DNA from: Acidisphaera sp. L21
GTDB taxonomy: Bacteria > Pseudomonadota > Alphaproteobacteria > Acetobacterales > Acetobacteraceae
Direction: 5' to 3'
Assembly: GCF_009765685.1 (NCBI RefSeq)
Contig: NZ_LMUY01000029.1
Coordinates: forward strand, 1 to 64,000
Length of the DNA: 64,000 nucleotides
Shown here: positions 25,930-33,627 of the stretch, piece by piece
Numbering within the stretch: position 1 is the first letter of the stretch
Layout: every line of letters begins with the position of its first letter
The notes under the pieces: model-generated
What the model was told of the DNA's origin: nothing
Seen by the model: the letters and a program-made list of their open reading frames with translations, nothing else
The model's database searches: none
Translations under genes and position numbers: made by a program

Positions 25930-27755
25930 CGAACAATGCCCTCCAACTCGTCGATGAACCCGGCAATGACGTCCAACCCCCGGCGCCAGAAGGCCGGGTC
26001 GGATGCATCGAGGCCGAATGGGGCGAGCAATTCCTTGTGCCGCTTTGTGCCGCCGGCACGCAGCATGTCCAGATATTTGGCCTGGAAACCGGGATGCCCA
26101 TCCTGGAATACACCGTATAGCGCGTTCACCAGGCAATCGCCGAATGCATACGCGTACACATAGAAGGGCGAATGCACGAAATGCGGCACGTAGGCCCAGA
26201 ACACGTCGTATTCGGGCGTGAATTCGAATGCCGGGCCGAGGCTGGCGGTCTGCACCTGGCGCCAGATCTCGCCGATCCGCTCCGGCAGTAGCTCGCCATT
26301 GCGGCGTTCGTCGTGCAGCAGGGTTTCGAACTGGTAGAAGGCGGTCTGGCGTACCACCGTGTTCAGCATGTCCTCCACCTTGGAGGCGAGCATGATGCGG
26401 CGGCGCGCCGGGTCGGTTTCGGCGTCGAGCAGGGCACGGAAGGTCAGCATCTCGCCGAACACGCTGGCGGTTTCGGCCAGGGTCAGCGGGGTGCCGGATT
26501 GCAGGTAGCCCTGGGGTGCGGCCAACACCTGGTGCACGCCGTGGCCCAATTCGTGCGCCAGGGTCATCACGTCGCGGGTGCGGCCGTGATAGTTCAGCAG
26601 CAGATAGGGATGGGCCGATGGCACGGTGGGGTGCGCGAAGGCGCCGCCGGACTTGCCGGGGCGCAGCCCGGCGTCGATCCAGGGCTTGTCGAAGAACTGC
26701 TTGCCCACCGCGGCCAGGTCCGGGCTGAACGCGCCATAGGCGGACAGCACGCGGTTCCGCGCCTCATCCCAGGGGATGGCACGGTCGTCATCGCCGGGCA
26801 GCGGGGCATTGCGGTCCCAATGCTGTAGCTTGGGCAGGCCGAGCCATTTGGCCTTCATCTGGTAATAGCGATGCGACAGCCGGGCGTAGTCGGAGGTGAC
26901 GGCAGACACCAGCGCGTCCACCACCTCGTCCTCCACCATGTTGGACCGGTTGCGGCTGCTGCCGGGGCGCGGGTATTTGCGCCAGGTGTCGCTGATCGCC
27001 TTGTCCTTGGCCAGCGTGTTGGTGATGAGGCTGAACAGCTTCACCCGGTCGCCGAACGCGGTGCCGATGGCGCGGCCGGCCTGTTCGCGCACGCTGCGGT
27101 CGCGATCGGACAGCTTGTTCAGCACGTCGCTGACGGTGAGGGTTTCGGTGCTGAAGGGCACGCGCATGCCGGCGACCGTCTCGTCGAACAGGCGGTTCCA
27201 GGCCTGGGCGCCGGTGACGGATTTGTCGTGCAGCAGCCGCTCCGCCTCGTCGGAGAGTTGGTGCGGGCGGAAGACGCGCAGGTCGCGCAGGAAGGGCGCC
27301 CAGATTGCAAGCGCCGGGTCCTTCAGCTTCTGCGCCAGGGCATCGTCTTCCAGCCGATTCAGTTCCAGCGAGAAGAAGATCATGTGGGCGCTGATCGTGG
27401 TCACCCGCTCGGAGCAGGACTGCATGAACTGGGCGATGGCGCCGTCGGTGCTGTCGCCGCTGAACTTCAGCTGGGCGAAGGACATTACCCGCCCCAGCAC
27501 TTCCTCGATCTTTTCATACTCGGCCAGGGCGGCGGCGAGGCTGGCGCCGGGCAGCGTGGCGAGCTTGCCGGCGTATTTGGCGGCGAACGCGCTGGCGGCG
27601 GCGTCGGCCGCGTCCAGATCCGCGGCGACGCGGGGACTGTCGGTGCCGGGGTATAGGTCGGACAGATCCCAGGATGGCAGGGCGGCGGATTGGCCGGTGG
27701 CGGCCAGCCCTTCTGGGAGGGCCGGGCGAGTGGCGTTGGGTCGGATGCTGGTCAT
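25926..27755 (-). CDS. pepF: M3-family oligoendopeptidase F
   Basis: A zinc oligopeptidase of about 609 residues, clan MA family M3B. The active site HELGHGVHQ lies near residue 400, with the downstream metal Glu expected in TASVFGEM. WDLSDLYPG at the N-terminus and PFYVYAYAFGDCLV near the C-terminus are typical. It degrades short peptides in the cytoplasm. Two starts are close: ATG at 27755, preferred because GGGG precedes it, and ATG at 27764. It is the upstream partner of the ABC1 kinase gene through a TTGA overlap. Confidence 0.93.
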   Translation of the reverse strand: MTSIRPNATRPALPEGLAATGQSAALPSWDLSDLYPGTDSPRVAADLDAADAAASAFAAKYAGKLATLPGASLAAALAEYEKIEEVLGRVMSFAQLKFSGDSTDGAIAQFMQSCSERVTTISAHMIFFSLELNRLEDDALAQKLKDPALAIWAPFLRDLRVFRPHQLSDEAERLLHDKSVTGAQAWNRLFDETVAGMRVPFSTETLTVSDVLNKLSDRDRSVREQAGRAIGTAFGDRVKLFSLITNTLAKDKAISDTWRKYPRPGSSRNRSNMVEDEVVDALVSAVTSDYARLSHRYYQMKAKWLGLPKLQHWDRNAPLPGDDDRAIPWDEARNRVLSAYGAFSPDLAAVGKQFFDKPWIDAGLRPGKSGGAFAHPTVPSAHPYLLLNYHGRTRDVMTLAHELGHGVHQVLAAPQGYLQSGTPLTLAETASVFGEMLTFRALLDAETDPARRRIMLASKVEDMLNTVVRQTAFYQFETLLHDERRNGELLPERIGEIWRQVQTASLGPAFEFTPEYDVFWAYVPHFVHSPFYVYAYAFGDCLVNALYGVFQDGHPGFQAKYLDMLRAGGTKRHKELLAPFGLDASDPAFWRRGLDVIAGFIDELEGIVR

Positions 27756-27844
27756 ACACCCCATCTAAGGCGCTGCGCCCCTTCGTCAAAGGGAGACACG
27801 GCAAAGGGATGGCGAGCACATGGGGAAGCAGGGCATGATGGGCC

Positions 27845-28876
27845 ATGCACCACGATCACAACCACGACGCGCATGCCCACGGACCCGGCTGCGAGCACGA
27901 CCATGCAGGGCATGACCATGCAGAGCAGGGGCATGACCATGCAGAGCAGGGGAGCCATGACCACGCCCATGCCGGGCATGGCCACCATGGGCACTCGCAC
28001 GCGCCGGCCTCGTTCGGGCGGGCGTTCGCGGTGGGGATTGCGCTGAACACGCTGCTGGTGGTGGCGCAGTTCGGGGTGGGGGCGTGGGCGCATTCGACGG
28101 CGCTGCTGGCCGACGCGGTGCATAATCTGGGTGACGTTTTGGGTCTGGCGTTCGCCTGGCTGGCAGCGCATCTGGGCCAGCGCGGCCCGACCGAGCGGCG
28201 GACCTATGGCTGGGGCCGCAGCAGCATCCTGGCGGCCCTGGCCAATGCCACCGTGCTGCTGATCGGCACAGGCGCCATCACGGTGGAGGCGGTGCAGCGC
28301 TTGCTGAACCCGGCGCCGGTCGCCGGCCCGCTGGTGATGATGGTGGCCGCACTGGGCATCCTGGTGAATGGCGGCGTAGCGCTGATGTTCATGCGCGGGC
28401 GCGAAAAGGACCTGAACATCAAGGGTGCCTTCATGCACATGGCCGCCGATGCTGGCGTGTCGGCCGGCGTGGTGGTGGCGGCCGCCATCATTACCTTTAC
28501 CGGTGCACTGTGGCTGGATCCGGCGGCGAGCCTTGCGATCTCCGCGGTGATCGTGGTGGGCAGTTGGGGATTGCTGCGGGACGCGACGGCGCTGGCGATG
28601 GACGCGGTGCCCCCGGGGATCGACACCGCCGCGGTGCGCAGCCGGCTGCTGGCCCTACCCGGCGTGACGGAGGTGCATGACCTGCACATCTGGGCGCTGT
28701 CCACCACCAGCACGGCAGCGACCGCGCATTTGGTGACCGGGGTGGAGGCCGCCGGGCTGGTGCCGCAGGCCTGCACCCTGCTGCGGACCGAATTTGGCAT
28801 CAGCCACTGCACGTTTCAACTGGAGAGCCCCGACCTGGCCGAGCGTTGCGCGCTGCGGCCAGAGCACGTGGTCTAG
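27845..28876 (+). CDS. Cation diffusion facilitator zinc exporter with His-rich N-terminus
   Basis: A 343-residue CDF transporter of the CzcD/ZitB type, which exports Zn2+ and related metals by proton antiport. Residues 1-52 form a cytoplasmic tail of about 20 histidines, built partly from a duplicated HDHAEQG. Six membrane helices follow with the metal-site sequences LLADAVHNLGDVLG and MHMAADAGVS. The C-terminal regulatory domain contains LPGVTEVHDLHIWALSTT and ends with SHCTFQLE. The gene is monocistronic and its stop abuts that of a convergent acetyltransferase gene. Confidence 0.93.
   Translation: MHHDHNHDAHAHGPGCEHDHAGHDHAEQGHDHAEQGSHDHAHAGHGHHGHSHAPASFGRAFAVGIALNTLLVVAQFGVGAWAHSTALLADAVHNLGDVLGLAFAWLAAHLGQRGPTERRTYGWGRSSILAALANATVLLIGTGAITVEAVQRLLNPAPVAGPLVMMVAALGILVNGGVALMFMRGREKDLNIKGAFMHMAADAGVSAGVVVAAAIITFTGALWLDPAASLAISAVIVVGSWGLLRDATALAMDAVPPGIDTAAVRSRLLALPGVTEVHDLHIWALSTTSTAATAHLVTGVEAAGLVPQACTLLRTEFGISHCTFQLESPDLAERCALRPEHVV
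27911..27952 (+). repeat. Perfect 21-bp tandem duplication inside the zinc exporter gene
   Basis: Two identical 21-base units (catgaccatgcagagcaggg plus g) stand head to tail within the histidine-rich region, and each encodes HDHAEQG. The absence of any silent difference suggests a recent in-frame slippage event that lengthened the metal-binding tail. Confidence 0.85.
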
Positions 28877-29299
28877 CTAGTCCAGCGATTTGCGCAGGTA
28901 GATCCGGTCGAAGCCGGGCGGGTAGTCGGTGATGCGGCCGAATTCGACGTAACCCAGTTTGGCGTAAAAGCCGGGTGCCTGGAAGGTGAAGGTGTCCAGC
29001 CAGATGCCGGTGCAGCCTTTGCGACGCGCCTCCGCTTCGGCCAGCGCCATGACCTGCCGGGCGAGGCCTTCGCCGCGGGCGGCGCCCAGCGCCAGCAACT
29101 CGATAAACAGGTGGTTGTGCCAGATATGGCCGAACAGGCCGCCCGCCACCTCGCCATCCGCCGCACGCACGGTCACGGCGAAGCGGGAATATTTGCCGTC
29201 ACCGGTCTGCGCGTTGTTGTGCGCGAGCAGGGGCTTCAAGATCGCGAGCCGCACGTCCTCCGGCGGATCGCGTTCCAGGGCGACGGTCCAACCCGTCAT
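28877..29299 (-). CDS. GNAT-family N-acetyltransferase (tandem copy 2)
   Basis: A 140-residue GNAT acetyltransferase. The acetyl-CoA loop region is GEGLARQVMALAEAEARRKGC, followed by the family beta strand GIWLDTF and the C-terminal APGFYAKLGYVEFGR. It is closely similar in layout to the gene just upstream (29296-29715), and both share the ending DRIxxRKSL, so the two arose by tandem duplication. The starts and stops overlap (ATGA). Relatives are annotated as toxin-immunity or small-molecule acetyltransferases, with no substrate evident here. Confidence 0.87.
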   Translation of the reverse strand: MTGWTVALERDPPEDVRLAILKPLLAHNNAQTGDGKYSRFAVTVRAADGEVAGGLFGHIWHNHLFIELLALGAARGEGLARQVMALAEAEARRKGCTGIWLDTFTFQAPGFYAKLGYVEFGRITDYPPGFDRIYLRKSLD

Positions 29300-29715
29300 G
29301 CCAGGCTCTTGCGGAACCAGATCCGGTCGAGCCGTGGGTCGTCGTGTGGCAGGCGGCCGAACTCTTCGTAGCCCAATTTCTGGTAGAAGCCCGGCGCCTG
29401 GAAATTGATGGTGTTAAGGAACGCGCCGACGCAGCCGCGGCGGATCGCCTCTGCCTCGGCCATCGCCATGAGGCGACTGCCGATTCCGCTGCCGTGTTCC
29501 GTCATGGGTAGCGATAGCAGGTCGATGAACAGCCACTTGCGGCCGGTACGCGCAATCATGCCGCCCAGCAAAACGCCATCTCGCTTCAGCCGGATGACCA
29601 GCGGCTGGAAGTCCGGCACGAGGCCCTTGGATTCGGCGTGGGCGCGGAAATTGGCCTGCAGCACCTCGCGCAGTGCCGGGTCATCCTGGTTCGATAGCGT
29701 GTAGTCCGGTTCCAC
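29296..29715 (-). CDS. GNAT-family N-acetyltransferase (tandem copy 1)
   Basis: A 139-residue GNAT protein, upstream of and homologous to the gene at 28877-29299. It shows the CoA-binding GSGIGSRLMAMAEAEAIRRGC and then AFLNTINFQAPGFYQKLGYEEFGR. The N-terminal third, which forms the substrate pocket, differs from that of the second copy, so the two probably have different acceptors or act as a heterodimer. The gene is 30 bases downstream of a small secreted protein gene on the same strand. Confidence 0.87.
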   Translation of the reverse strand: MEPDYTLSNQDDPALREVLQANFRAHAESKGLVPDFQPLVIRLKRDGVLLGGMIARTGRKWLFIDLLSLPMTEHGSGIGSRLMAMAEAEAIRRGCVGAFLNTINFQAPGFYQKLGYEEFGRLPHDDPRLDRIWFRKSLA

Positions 29716-29745
29716 CCTTGATACTCCCGTTGCGGCGGCACTGTA

Positions 29746-30018
29746 TCAGGGGGCGGAGGCGGCCGCAGCCTGCCGCCGCAACACGGTGCGGCAGCCGAGG
29801 GTCAAATTGCTCCAATATTGACGGAGGCAGGCACGCCCGGCGGCATCCCCCGCCCGCGTGTCGCAGCGAGCGACCAGGTCGACCTGGCACGCGCCTGCGA
29901 TCTGCCGTGGCGTCGGGGCGACTGGGGTGCCGGATCCATCCGCCTGCTGTGCCAGAGCGGGCATTGCTACAACCCAGGCGAGTATTGCCAGCTTAAAACC
30001 ACCACATTTGCGCATCAT
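29746..30018 (-). CDS. Small secreted cysteine-rich protein
   Basis: A protein of about 90 residues with a signal peptide (MMRKCGGFKLAILAWVVAMPALA-Q) and four regularly spaced cysteines in the mature part, C-X7-C-X11-C-X11-C, the pattern of bacterial cysteine-rich repeat proteins. Two disulfides are likely in the periplasm. Function unknown. Starts at 30027, 30018 and 30015 are possible; 30018 gives the best signal peptide. It may be the first gene of the unit with the two acetyltransferases. Confidence 0.65.
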   Translation of the reverse strand: MMRKCGGFKLAILAWVVAMPALAQQADGSGTPVAPTPRQIAGACQVDLVARCDTRAGDAAGRACLRQYWSNLTLGCRTVLRRQAAAASAP

Positions 30019-30027
30019 AGGCCCCAC

Positions 30028-30694
30028 TCAGATGGCTCTTAGCTTACATTACTATGCGATGATGACGGCGATCCGATCAAACTACGAAGACCGGGCGATA
30101 GATTGACGGTTCCGGACCTATGCTGCTATGTGCCAGTTACAGAGGATCGTTAGTCCGCTTACGGCCAACATACTCTAGATTTAGAGCCTTCCCCGTTTTA
30201 GTCTCGTAAGGTGATTTCGGTCTGATATTTTAAAAGATTAAATTGAAGACTGTTTGGTTATTTTATTTCGACTTCTGTGATGATTCGTTACTTACGCGCC
30301 AAATCAACATAAATGCCTTAAATCCGCACAAGTTCTAACGAAGCGTTGCAAAATGGTAAAAAAGTCTTGTTTTTTGAGAAGAATTTCTGTATATGATCTG
30401 GCGTCGTCGCATGACGTGAGGGTCCATGATGCGGAATTCAGGACGTGCAGGCGAATCAGGCAGCACCAACGCCCCGCGGGACATCTTTGCCTCGCACCAG
30501 CGATGGTTGCGCCGTATCGTTAAATGCGAGCGGCGACGCATCGAGCCTACCTCTCGTCAGACGGCAACATGGCTCAACCCTTGTGCGTCCGGGTAGCTCT
30601 GTGCGGACAGACGGGCCGGCCGATGACGGGCACATCAGCGACAGACCAAGCTATCGTTTCGTGGGCGGCTATCGTTATGTGGGCGTCATAAGAC
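30028..30694. other. AT-rich intergenic leader of the exopolysaccharide locus
   Basis: A 667-base gap with no gene I can defend. Its middle part (about 30100-30420) is far richer in A and T than the rest of the window, with runs such as TTTTAAAAGATTAAATTG and ATGGTAAAAAAGTCTTG. A small perfect inverted repeat, CTCTA-gatt-TAGAG, is at 30173-30186. A GTG-initiated frame of 93 codons (30445-30726) overlaps the next gene but has weak third-position GC and is not called. Such AT-rich leaders in alphaproteobacterial polysaccharide loci are often bound by Ros/MucR or similar silencers; that is inference. Confidence 0.7.
30367..30397 (+). promoter_or_regulatory. Candidate sigma-70 promoter upstream of exopolysaccharide genes
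   Basis: A TTGTTT (30367-30372) and a TATGAT (30392-30397) are separated by 19 bases within the AT-rich leader, about 300 bases before the sugar-transferase ATG. The spacing is slightly long, but the -10 box is a good match and no better pair is seen. The implied long untranslated leader leaves room for regulation. Confidence 0.35.
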
Positions 30695-31354
30695 ATGTCA
30701 CACCTCGCTGCACCAATGGTTGCTGAGCGTAATACCGCACACGTCGCGGGCCGGGCGGTCAAATGGATGCTGGATCATATCATCGCGGCCGTCGTCCTGA
30801 TCCTGATCTTCCCGCTGTTGTTCGTCGTCTCGCTGCTGGTGTGCATGGATGGCGGACCAGTGATTTTCGGCCACCGCCGCGTGGGATTGGGCGGGCAGCC
30901 GTTCCGGTGCCTGAAGTTCCGGACCATGGTGATGGACAGCGCTGCCGTGCTTGCCCGCACGTTGGCCGAAGACCCCGACGCCGCCGCCGAATGGGCTGAG
31001 AACCACAAGCTGCGCAATGACCCGCGCGTCACCCGGGTTGGACGGTTTCTGCGTGTCACGAGCCTCGACGAACTGCCGCAATTGTTCAACGTGCTGCGCG
31101 GGGAAATGAGCCTGGTTGGTCCGCGCCCGATCGTGCAGGAAGAGGTCGTGCGTTATGGCCAGGACATCGAGTATTACTACCGGGTCAAGCCTGGCCTGAC
31201 GGGGCTGTGGCAGGTGAGCGGGCGCAGCGACACATCGTATCGCGAGCGGGTTGCGTTCGACGTCGCCTACGTCAAAAAGTGGTCGCTATGGCAGGATCTG
31301 TGGATCCTGGTGAAGACGGTCCAGGTCATCGTCATGCGCGAAGGCTCGGTCTGA
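30695..31354 (+). CDS. Undecaprenyl-phosphate sugar phosphotransferase (exopolysaccharide initiation)
   Basis: A 219-residue member of the bacterial sugar transferase family (ExoY/PssA/WbaP C-terminal type). It attaches the first sugar-1-phosphate to undecaprenyl phosphate at the inner membrane. One N-terminal membrane hairpin (IIAAVVLILIFPLLFVVSLLV) is followed by CLKFRTMVMD, the SLDELPQLFNVLRGEMSLVG core and the conserved GPRP, then PGLTGLWQVSGRSD. The short form has only the catalytic domain. It is the first gene of the plus-strand polysaccharide run. The ribosome-binding site is poor, and Met8 is an alternative start. Confidence 0.92.
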   Translation: MSHLAAPMVAERNTAHVAGRAVKWMLDHIIAAVVLILIFPLLFVVSLLVCMDGGPVIFGHRRVGLGGQPFRCLKFRTMVMDSAAVLARTLAEDPDAAAEWAENHKLRNDPRVTRVGRFLRVTSLDELPQLFNVLRGEMSLVGPRPIVQEEVVRYGQDIEYYYRVKPGLTGLWQVSGRSDTSYRERVAFDVAYVKKWSLWQDLWILVKTVQVIVMREGSV

Positions 31355-31413
31355 GGCGCCTTTGCCCGGCATCGCCAGCGCCATGAGCGGCTGGCCGTAA
31401 GGATCATGGACGC

Positions 31414-32556
31414 GTGAAAGTCGCCATCATACACGAGTGGCTGGAGACATTCGCCGGGTCGGAGCGAGTGGTCGCCGAACTGCTTGAATGCTTCCCGGAC
31501 GCCGATGTGTTCGTCCTGGTGGATTTCATGCCGGAAGAGGCGCGTGGCTTTCTGAAGGGGCGCAGGGTCCGCACGTCGTTCATCCAGAAACTGCCGTTCG
31601 CCCGCAGCCGCTTCCGGCATTACCTGGGACTGATGCCGATCGCGGTCGAGCAATTCGACCTCAGCCTGTACGACCTCGTGATTTCCAGTTCCCATGCCGT
31701 GGCCAAGGGGGTGATCACCGGGCCGGACCAGGTGCATGTCAGCTACGTCCATTCCCCCATGCGGTGGGCGTGGGACATGCAGGGCCAGTATCTGCGCCAG
31801 ACCGGGATGGAGCGGGGGTTGAAATCCATTTACCTGCGGTGGCTGCTGCACCGGATGCGGCTGTGGGATGTGCGGACCGCGCATGGTGTGGACGTGTTCG
31901 TTGCCAACTCCCGCTACGTCGCGCGGCGCATTCGCAAAGTGTATGGGCGCGACGCCATCGTCGTGCCGCCGCCGGTGGATGTGGACCGGTTCACGCTGAG
32001 CCTGGCGCATGGCGATGCTTATCTCGTCGCGTCCCGAATGGCGCCCTACAAGCGGATCGATCTGGTGGTGGAGGCGTTTACGCACATGCCGGACCGGCAA
32101 CTCGTCGTCATCGGCGATGGGTCGGAGCGGGCGAGCGTGGTGGCGGCCGCCAACAAGGCGCCGAACATCACCTTCCTGGGCGCTGTGTCCACGGGAGACC
32201 TGGTGCAGGCGATGGGACAGGCCCGGGCGTTCATCTTTCCGGCCGAGGAGGATTTCGGCATTACCATGGTGGAGGCGCAGGCGTGCGGCACGCCCGTCAT
32301 CGCGTTCGGCCGCGGTGGCGCCCTGGACATCGTGCTGCGCGACGGCGGTGAGCCCACTGGATACGTGTTCGACGAGCAGACGCCGCAAGCCATCGTTGCC
32401 GCCGTGGCCGAGTTCGAGCGGATCGAGGCGACGATCTCGCCCGAGAACTGCCGTCGCAACGCGGTGCGGTTCAGCCGCCAGATGTTTCGCACCCGCATGA
32501 TGGCCGTCATCGATGGAGCGCTGCATCCGGGTGAGCCGCAGCGCCGTGCCGCCTAG
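31414..32556 (+). CDS. GT4-family glycosyltransferase (exopolysaccharide)
   Basis: A 380-residue retaining glycosyltransferase of the GT-B fold. The N-terminal loop VAIIHEWLETFAGSERV binds the acceptor side. The nucleotide-sugar domain begins VASRMAPYKRIDLVVEAF and contains the E-X7-E element EEDFGITMVEA with ACGTPVIAFGRGGALD. The start is GTG. The second sugar added to the lipid-linked intermediate is a natural role, given its place right after the initiating transferase. There are no membrane segments, so it should be cytoplasmic or peripheral. Confidence 0.92.
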   Translation: MKVAIIHEWLETFAGSERVVAELLECFPDADVFVLVDFMPEEARGFLKGRRVRTSFIQKLPFARSRFRHYLGLMPIAVEQFDLSLYDLVISSSHAVAKGVITGPDQVHVSYVHSPMRWAWDMQGQYLRQTGMERGLKSIYLRWLLHRMRLWDVRTAHGVDVFVANSRYVARRIRKVYGRDAIVVPPPVDVDRFTLSLAHGDAYLVASRMAPYKRIDLVVEAFTHMPDRQLVVIGDGSERASVVAAANKAPNITFLGAVSTGDLVQAMGQARAFIFPAEEDFGITMVEAQACGTPVIAFGRGGALDIVLRDGGEPTGYVFDEQTPQAIVAAVAEFERIEATISPENCRRNAVRFSRQMFRTRMMAVIDGALHPGEPQRRAA

Positions 32557-33619
32557 GCCCGACCTGTTTTTCAACGGCCGGTTCGTCGCGCAGTCGCTGA
32601 CCGGGGTGCAGCGCTTTGCGACGGAGATGATCCTGGGGCTGGGCACCCTGCCCGGCTGGGACGCGACGTTGCTGACGCCGCCGCTGACGGAGGTGCCGCG
32701 GTTCGCCGGGTTTCGTGTGCTGCCGGTGGGCGGGCATGGCGGGCAGCGCTGGGAACAGTTCGCGTTGACCAGGGCGGCGGGCGGTGGGTTGCTGGTGAAT
32801 TTGGGCAATACCGGGCCGTTGCGGCAGCGGCGGCAGATCGTGGTGATCCATGATGCGGGGGTGTTCTCGACCCCGGACTCCTACAGCCTGCAGTTCCGCC
32901 CCTGGTACAAATTGCTGCACCGTCTGCTGGCCCGGCGTGCCAAGATCGTCACCGTGTCCGAGTTTGCGCGCAACGACCTAGCGGCACGTCTGCACCTGGA
33001 CCCGGCGGCGATCGAGACGGTGCCGGAGGGAGCGGAGCATATCCTGCGTGCGCCAGCCGACCCCGCGGTACTGGCGGCGCACGGGTTGATGCCGGGCCGC
33101 TACGTGCTGGCGGTGGGCAGTCTGGCGCCGCACAAGAATTTGGCCGCCCTGTCGCAGACCGCGATCGCGCTGGCAGAACGCGGGCTGGAACTTGCGATTA
33201 CGGGTGGGCTGGATGCCAAGGTGTTCGCCGCCGGGCGAGCGGCCCTGCCGCAGCCTGCGCGCTACCTCGGGCGGGTGGGCGATGCGGAATTGCGAGCGTT
33301 GTATGAGAACGCCGCGTGTTTCGTGTTTCCCTCGCGCTACGAAGGGTTCGGACTGCCCGCGGTGGAGGCGATGGCGTGTGGATGCCCGGTGGCGGCGTCC
33401 AAGGCCGGATCGCTGCCGGAGATTTGCGAGGACGCCGCGGTCTATTTCGACCCGCGCGACCCGGACGACATCGCCGACATCGTGTGCCGCGTGGTCGATA
33501 CGCCGATGCTGAGCACGGAGTTGCGGCGCAAGGGGCTGCTGCAGGTGCGCCGATACACTTGGAACGCCGCGGCCCGGCGCCTGTCGCAGATCATCGAGGC
33601 GCAGCGACGCATCGACTGA
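32531..33619 (+). CDS. GT4-family glycosyltransferase (exopolysaccharide)
   Basis: A second GT-B glycosyltransferase, about 362 residues, with the donor domain YVLAVGSLAPHKNLAAL, and SRYEGFGLPAVEAMACGCPV holding the E-X7-E pair. PSRYEGFG and the C-terminal RYTWNAAARRLSQI are typical of mannosyl- or rhamnosyl-like GT4 enzymes. The start is uncertain: GTG at 32531 gives MSRSAVPPRPDLFFNGRF and a 26-base overlap with the preceding gene, while an ATG at 32513 adds six residues. It is the third and last plus-strand gene of the polysaccharide locus. Confidence 0.9.
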   Translation: MSRSAVPPRPDLFFNGRFVAQSLTGVQRFATEMILGLGTLPGWDATLLTPPLTEVPRFAGFRVLPVGGHGGQRWEQFALTRAAGGGLLVNLGNTGPLRQRRQIVVIHDAGVFSTPDSYSLQFRPWYKLLHRLLARRAKIVTVSEFARNDLAARLHLDPAAIETVPEGAEHILRAPADPAVLAAHGLMPGRYVLAVGSLAPHKNLAALSQTAIALAERGLELAITGGLDAKVFAAGRAALPQPARYLGRVGDAELRALYENAACFVFPSRYEGFGLPAVEAMACGCPVAASKAGSLPEICEDAAVYFDPRDPDDIADIVCRVVDTPMLSTELRRKGLLQVRRYTWNAAARRLSQIIEAQRRID

Positions 33620-33627
33620 GGCGGCGC

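Noticed and set aside
27911-27952. Direct repeats as a CRISPR or mobile-element footprint
   Set aside because: The units are adjacent without spacers, in frame, and encode part of the His-rich tail of the exporter.
30445-30726. A 93-codon GTG-initiated frame before the sugar transferase
   Set aside because: Third-position GC is clearly lower than in real genes here, the translation has no recognisable character, and it runs into the next gene. It is treated as leader.
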